The notes under the pieces: model-generated
The model's input: the letters and a program-made list of their open reading frames with translations, nothing else
What the model was told of the DNA's origin: nothing
Databases searched by the model: none
From: a methanogenic archaeon
GTDB lineage: Archaea; Thermoplasmatota; Thermoplasmata; Methanomassiliicoccales; Methanomethylophilaceae
Direction of reading: 5' to 3'
Length of the DNA stretch: 7,887 bases
Assembly (NCBI GenBank): GCA_902787415.1
Contig: CADAGG010000051.1
Location: 1 to 7,887, forward strand
Shown here: positions 5,351 through 7,887 of the stretch, piece after piece
How the letters are laid out: each line of letters opens with the position of its first letter
How positions within the stretch are numbered: position 1 is the stretch's first letter
Program-made: the position numbers and the translations under genes

Positions 5351-5571
5351 CATTCTTCCTCCGTTCCGTCTTCGCCGGTCTCGGGCTCCCCGTAATCGGA
5401 CCAGATGTATCCCGAGACGATACCTGCGATGATGAGTCCCCATCCCACGAACATGACCGAGCGCGGGACCGCCCATCCGATGAGCCCCGTGTATCCCAGC
5501 ATACCGACTATCGCGAGGACCAATCCTGCGACGATGATGACGATCCTGATGAGCGCGGGGGAACATTCCAT
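5350..5571 (-). CDS. Small two-helix membrane protein, unknown
   Basis: A 73-residue protein that I do not recognise. Two hydrophobic segments, about residues 7-27 (from ALIRIVIIVAGL) and 37-57 (up to LIIAGIVSGYIW), are joined by a short loop with R37. They are followed by an acidic tail (59-73: WSDYGEPETGEDGTEEE lies at the end). The ATG at 5571 is preferred because the TATA box at 5593-5600 places transcription start almost exactly on it, giving a leaderless mRNA. A GTG at 5589 would add six residues but should lie upstream of the transcript. The TGA stop (5350-5352) overlaps both candidate ATGs of the HD gene, so the two are almost certainly co-transcribed and translationally coupled. It may anchor or modulate the HD protein, but this rests only on the coupling. 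It is short but convincingly coding: overlap, a ribosome binding site for the next gene inside its tail codons, and a coherent hydrophobic profile. Confidence 0.7.
   Translation of the reverse strand: MECSPALIRIVIIVAGLVLAIVGMLGYTGLIGWAVPRSVMFVGWGLIIAGIVSGYIWSDYGEPETGEDGTEEE
5358..5362 (-). promoter_or_regulatory. Ribosome binding site for the HD gene
   Basis: GGAGG on the minus strand lies inside the glutamate codons ending the small membrane-protein gene. Its seven-base spacer to ATG 5350 is better than the four bases to ATG 5353, so it points to the second of the two adjacent ATGs. Confidence 0.6.
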
Positions 5572-5592
5572 GTATGCGTATATGCGCACTCA

Positions 5593-5600
5593 GTTATAAA
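5593..5600 (-). promoter_or_regulatory. TATA box of the membrane protein/HD operon
   Basis: Minus-strand TTTATAAC, centred about 26 nt upstream of the ATG at 5571, predicts a leaderless transcript. An imperfect palindrome, GCGTATATGC (5576-5585), lies between the TATA box and the start, a position where a repressor could block the promoter. The second AT-rich block inside that palindrome is too close to the ATG to serve as TATA box for it. Confidence 0.6.
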
Positions 5601-5623
5601 TCGAACCAACGCGAGACAGTATC

Positions 5624-5632
5624 CATATAAAT
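5624..5632 (+). promoter_or_regulatory. TATA box of the aminotransferase operon
   Basis: CATATAAAT is centred about 26 nt before ATG 5653, and no Shine-Dalgarno motif precedes that ATG. Transcription is therefore expected to begin at or next to the start codon (leaderless). The divergent TATA box for the opposite operon is only about 25-30 bp away, so the two promoters may compete or share regulators. Confidence 0.65.
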
Positions 5633-5652
5633 CCAGTCTAACATACGCCCGT

Positions 5653-6804
5653 ATGAACAAAGGCATGAAGGTGTCCGACAGACTGCAGTCCGTCCCGATG
5701 TCCGGGATCAGGAAGATGTTCGACCTTGCCAAACCCGACTCCATCAACCTGGGCCTGGGAGAGCCCGACCTCGAACCTCCGGCAGAGGCCATCAGGGCCA
5801 TGGCCAAGGCCGCGGAGGAGGGAAAGAACAAATACTCCCCCACCGCCGGCATCCCCGAGCTCAGGGACGCCGTGGCCGCCAGGTACGCACGCTACAACCC
5901 CGACCTGAAGGGGAAGAACGTGATCATCACCCCCAGCGGTTCCACTGCCCTCCTGGAGATCTCGCAGGCCTTCATCGACCCCGGAGACGAGGTCCTCGTG
6001 CCCAGTCCCGGGTTCGTGATCTACGCGCCGCATGCCAAGCTCGCGGGAGGAGTCCCCGTGGAGTACAGGCTCACCGAGGGCGATTTCCAGCCCGACATAG
6101 ACTACATCCAGTCGAAGATCACCTCCAGGACCAAGATGATCGTGGTCAACAACCCCGCGAACCCCACGGGAGGAGTGCTCTCGGAGGAGAACCGCAACGC
6201 CCTGGCCGACATCGCCAAGGACAAGGGCATCATGATCCTCTCCGACGAGGTCTACGATTCGTTCATCTACGAAGGCAAGCACAGCTCCTTCCTGCCCTAT
6301 CTCGACAGGGCGGTCGTCGCAGGAGGATTCTCCAAGATGATGGCCGTCACCGGCTGGAGGCTGGGATTCGCCTTCGCCGACGAGGAGTGCATGGACGCAC
6401 TCATCAAGATGCAGTACCACGTGTGCGCCAGCCCCAGCATGCCCGGCATGTACGGTGTCCTGGGCGCACTCCCCGGCATCGACCCCTACATCGAGAACGC
6501 CAGGAAGGTCTACAAGGCCAGGCGCGACCTCATCACCAAGAGGATCAACGAGATCGAAGGGATGAGCCTCATCCCGCCCAGGGGAGCGTTCTACGCCTTC
6601 CCGTCCTACGACATGGACATGCCGTCGCAGGACCTCGCCAACGAGCTCGTGAAGGCAGGACTCATCTGCACCCCCGGTTCCGCGTTCGGGACCTTCGGCG
6701 AGAGACACCTCAGATTCTCCTATGCGGCCAGCGAGGAGAAGATCGATAAAGGAATGGACATACTGGCCGACACCGTCAGGAAGATCAGAGGAGGAAGGAT
6801 ATGA
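5653..6804 (+). CDS. PLP-dependent aminotransferase, class I/II
   Basis: A 383-residue fold-type I aminotransferase of the aspartate/aromatic aminotransferase group (COG0436 type), which moves an amino group between an amino acid and a 2-oxoacid using pyridoxal phosphate. Visible landmarks are GLGEPD (34-39), KYSPTAGIPELR (60-71), the cofactor-binding NPANPTGG (167-174, N170), SDEVYDSF (197-204, with D198 and Y201), the Schiff-base lysine K228 in GGFSKMMAVTGWRLG (R236) and the carboxylate-binding R354 in HLRFSY. All key residues are present and the length is normal. The substrate cannot be fixed from sequence; Asp, Ala and aromatic amino acids are candidates. ATG 5653 is chosen because a TATA box at 5624-5632 predicts a leaderless transcript starting there; Met5 (5665) has no good ribosome binding site. 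It is the first gene of an operon. Its TGA stop overlaps the next start by four bases. Confidence 0.92.
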   Translation: MNKGMKVSDRLQSVPMSGIRKMFDLAKPDSINLGLGEPDLEPPAEAIRAMAKAAEEGKNKYSPTAGIPELRDAVAARYARYNPDLKGKNVIITPSGSTALLEISQAFIDPGDEVLVPSPGFVIYAPHAKLAGGVPVEYRLTEGDFQPDIDYIQSKITSRTKMIVVNNPANPTGGVLSEENRNALADIAKDKGIMILSDEVYDSFIYEGKHSSFLPYLDRAVVAGGFSKMMAVTGWRLGFAFADEECMDALIKMQYHVCASPSMPGMYGVLGALPGIDPYIENARKVYKARRDLITKRINEIEGMSLIPPRGAFYAFPSYDMDMPSQDLANELVKAGLICTPGSAFGTFGERHLRFSYAASEEKIDKGMDILADTVRKIRGGRI

Positions 6805-7325
6805 GCGAATTCGACGACCCCAACGCACGTCTCTTCGGAGGAGACGAAACAGAACCCGAGAAGACCGAGGAAGAGGAGGCCTTCGAGTATGTGTACGGCA
6901 GGAACCCCAACCGCGTGAGCGCGCTGAAGGACCTGTGGTACGAGAACCTCATGCTCAAGATCAAGGAGATGGAGCTCCCCAACGAGGAGGCCAAGATGCA
7001 GATGATATTCAAGCTCACCTGCGGCGGACTCCTCGACATGCTCGGAGATTCGCAGGAGCCCGGGGTGGCCCCCGAGGTCATGTCCGGTCTCGACATTTTC
7101 ATCGGTCTGGCACTTACCAACCTGAGGTTCAAGGTGGACCTCCTCGGAGAGCAGCAGAAGGCCCTCCAGCAGATCGAGCGCGACAAGTTCAAGGACGACG
7201 AGGAGTACGTCAGGGCACTCTCCGACGCCGAGGACGCATGGTGGGACATCCCCCAACCCCTCCTCGACATGAGGAACCCCAGGGACGCCATCAAGGAAAC
7301 TCTCAGAAAGTACGGATTGGAATGA
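6801..7325 (+). CDS. Acidic helical protein of unknown function
   Basis: A 174-residue soluble protein that I do not recognise. Residues 15-29 are strongly acidic (ETEPEKTEEEEAFE). The rest looks mostly helical: about 38-58 (SALKDLWYENLMLKIKEM), 61-83, a long amphipathic helix around 92-127 and another at 132-147. It ends with the distinctive AWWDIPQPLLDMRNP (146-160) and KETLRKYGLE. There is no signal peptide, membrane helix or recognisable catalytic motif, and a single cysteine (C74). It starts at ATG 6801 with GGAGG about six bases upstream, overlaps the aminotransferase stop by ATGA, and overlaps the mevalonate kinase start by ATGA. Its coding status is therefore very likely. The position hints at a link with early isoprenoid synthesis or a general adaptor or chaperone role, but nothing in the sequence proves it. 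It may be restricted to this archaeal lineage. Confidence 0.8.
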   Translation: MSEFDDPNARLFGGDETEPEKTEEEEAFEYVYGRNPNRVSALKDLWYENLMLKIKEMELPNEEAKMQMIFKLTCGGLLDMLGDSQEPGVAPEVMSGLDIFIGLALTNLRFKVDLLGEQQKALQQIERDKFKDDEEYVRALSDAEDAWWDIPQPLLDMRNPRDAIKETLRKYGLE

Positions 7326-7887
7326 TAACCGTAACCGCCTCCGCACCGGGCAAGTTCGTGGTACTGGGCGAACATGCAGTCGTATACGGGAAACCCGCCA
7401 TAGCGCTCGCTATGGACATGAGGTTCAGCATGCAGGCCCACTTCAGCAAGGAGTTCAGGGTCAACAACGCTCCCGCCAACAGCTTCAACGTCAGTCCCCA
7501 CATGAGATACATCTCCGAACTGCACGGCGACGACCCCCTCTCCATCTACATCGGGGACAGGGTCCCCTCGGGGTCCGGTCTCGGTTCATCCGCGGCGCTC
7601 TCCGTAGCGTATTCCGCGGCCCTCCGCAAACTTAAGGGCCTGCCCACCGACCCCGCCACCATCGCCAAGGAGGCGTACGAGGCGGAATACTTCGCCCAGG
7701 GCAGGGGAAGCCCCATGGACACCTCCGCCTCCACCAACGGCGGCGGAATCGCCCTCAACATCCCTTACAAACAGGAGGACTTCCTCTGGAGGATCGAGAA
7801 GGGCGATCGTGCATGGGACGTCTCCCGGGTCCACGTGCCCAAGATGACCTTCGTTATCGGCAATACCGGGATCAGGGCACCCACCGG
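7322..7887 (+). CDS. mvk: Mevalonate kinase (GHMP family), 3'-truncated by window
   Basis: The first 188 codons of an ATP-dependent mevalonate kinase, which phosphorylates mevalonate at O5 on the way to isopentenyl diphosphate and archaeal membrane lipids. GHMP-kinase signatures are clear: SAPGKFVVLGEHAVVYGKPA (7-26, with K11), the phosphate-binding loop VPSGSGLGSSAALSVA (81-96), and QGRGSPMDTSAST (126-138). E122 and D133 are 11 residues apart, as are the magnesium-binding Glu193 and catalytic Asp204 of rat mevalonate kinase. The archaeal-type SPxDTSxST wording fits the Methanocaldococcus enzyme family. The frame is open to the window edge; about a third to two fifths of the usual 300 or so residues is missing. 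ATG 7322 overlaps the stop of the preceding gene (ATGA) and has only a weak ribosome binding site, which suggests coupled translation. Further mevalonate-pathway genes may follow downstream, outside the window. Confidence 0.93.
   Translation, partial: MITVTASAPGKFVVLGEHAVVYGKPAIALAMDMRFSMQAHFSKEFRVNNAPANSFNVSPHMRYISELHGDDPLSIYIGDRVPSGSGLGSSAALSVAYSAALRKLKGLPTDPATIAKEAYEAEYFAQGRGSPMDTSASTNGGGIALNIPYKQEDFLWRIEKGDRAWDVSRVHVPKMTFVIGNTGIRAPT

Noticed and set aside
4055..5395. Plus-strand 446-codon open frame spanning the serS end and the HD gene
   Set aside because: It overlaps serS out of frame and runs antisense to the HD protein, whose metal-binding motifs are intact. There is no initiation signal.
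5638..6828. Minus-strand 396-codon open frame opposite the aminotransferase
   Set aside because: It is antisense to an aminotransferase with every key residue present, and its composition is typical of GC-rich shadow frames.

Overview
The window looks archaeal. It encodes the start of an archaeal-type ribosomal protein L10e (uL16), the RNase P protein Rpp21/RNP4, a single-domain CRM (YhbY-like) RNA-binding protein and an archaeal-type mevalonate kinase. The promoters carry TATA boxes about 26 nt upstream of the expected transcription starts, and several genes appear leaderless. The DNA is GC-rich, AGG is a frequent arginine codon, and none of the eight complete genes ends in TAG. My best guess is a GC-rich methanogen of the Methanomassiliicoccales (Thermoplasmatota). 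This rests on gene content, style and recall, not on a marker gene or a database search.

Layout, left to right. (1) Positions 1-200, minus strand: the first 66 codons of rpl10e, running off the left edge, with a TATA box and a ribosome binding site upstream. (2) 303-1991, minus strand: a 562-residue HAD-type protein with a complete HAD domain followed by a second large domain of the polysaccharide-cluster HAD type. (3) 1992-2237: a divergent intergenic region, GC-rich, with one promoter at each end and several dyad elements. (4) 2238-4149, plus strand: a tight operon of RNase P component 4, YhbY-like protein and seryl-tRNA synthetase, devoted to tRNA and RNA metabolism. (5) 4150-4190: a short convergent gap with a strong 12-bp hairpin after serS. 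(6) 4187-5571, minus strand: a two-gene operon of a 73-residue two-helix membrane protein and a 387-residue HD-domain protein built from two HD-like halves, of which only the second keeps the metal ligands. (7) 5572-5652: a compact divergent promoter region in which both transcripts are probably leaderless. (8) 5653-7887, plus strand: an operon of class I/II aminotransferase, an unrecognised acidic helical protein and mevalonate kinase (cut by the right edge), each joined to the next by a 4-nt ATGA overlap.

The translation-related genes (L10e, RNase P protein, YhbY-like, SerRS) and the start of an isoprenoid-lipid block (mevalonate kinase) are housekeeping genes. The less explained parts are the HAD protein, the membrane protein/HD protein pair, and the 174-residue protein linked to mevalonate kinase. 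I see no mobile element, CRISPR array, tRNA or rRNA gene.
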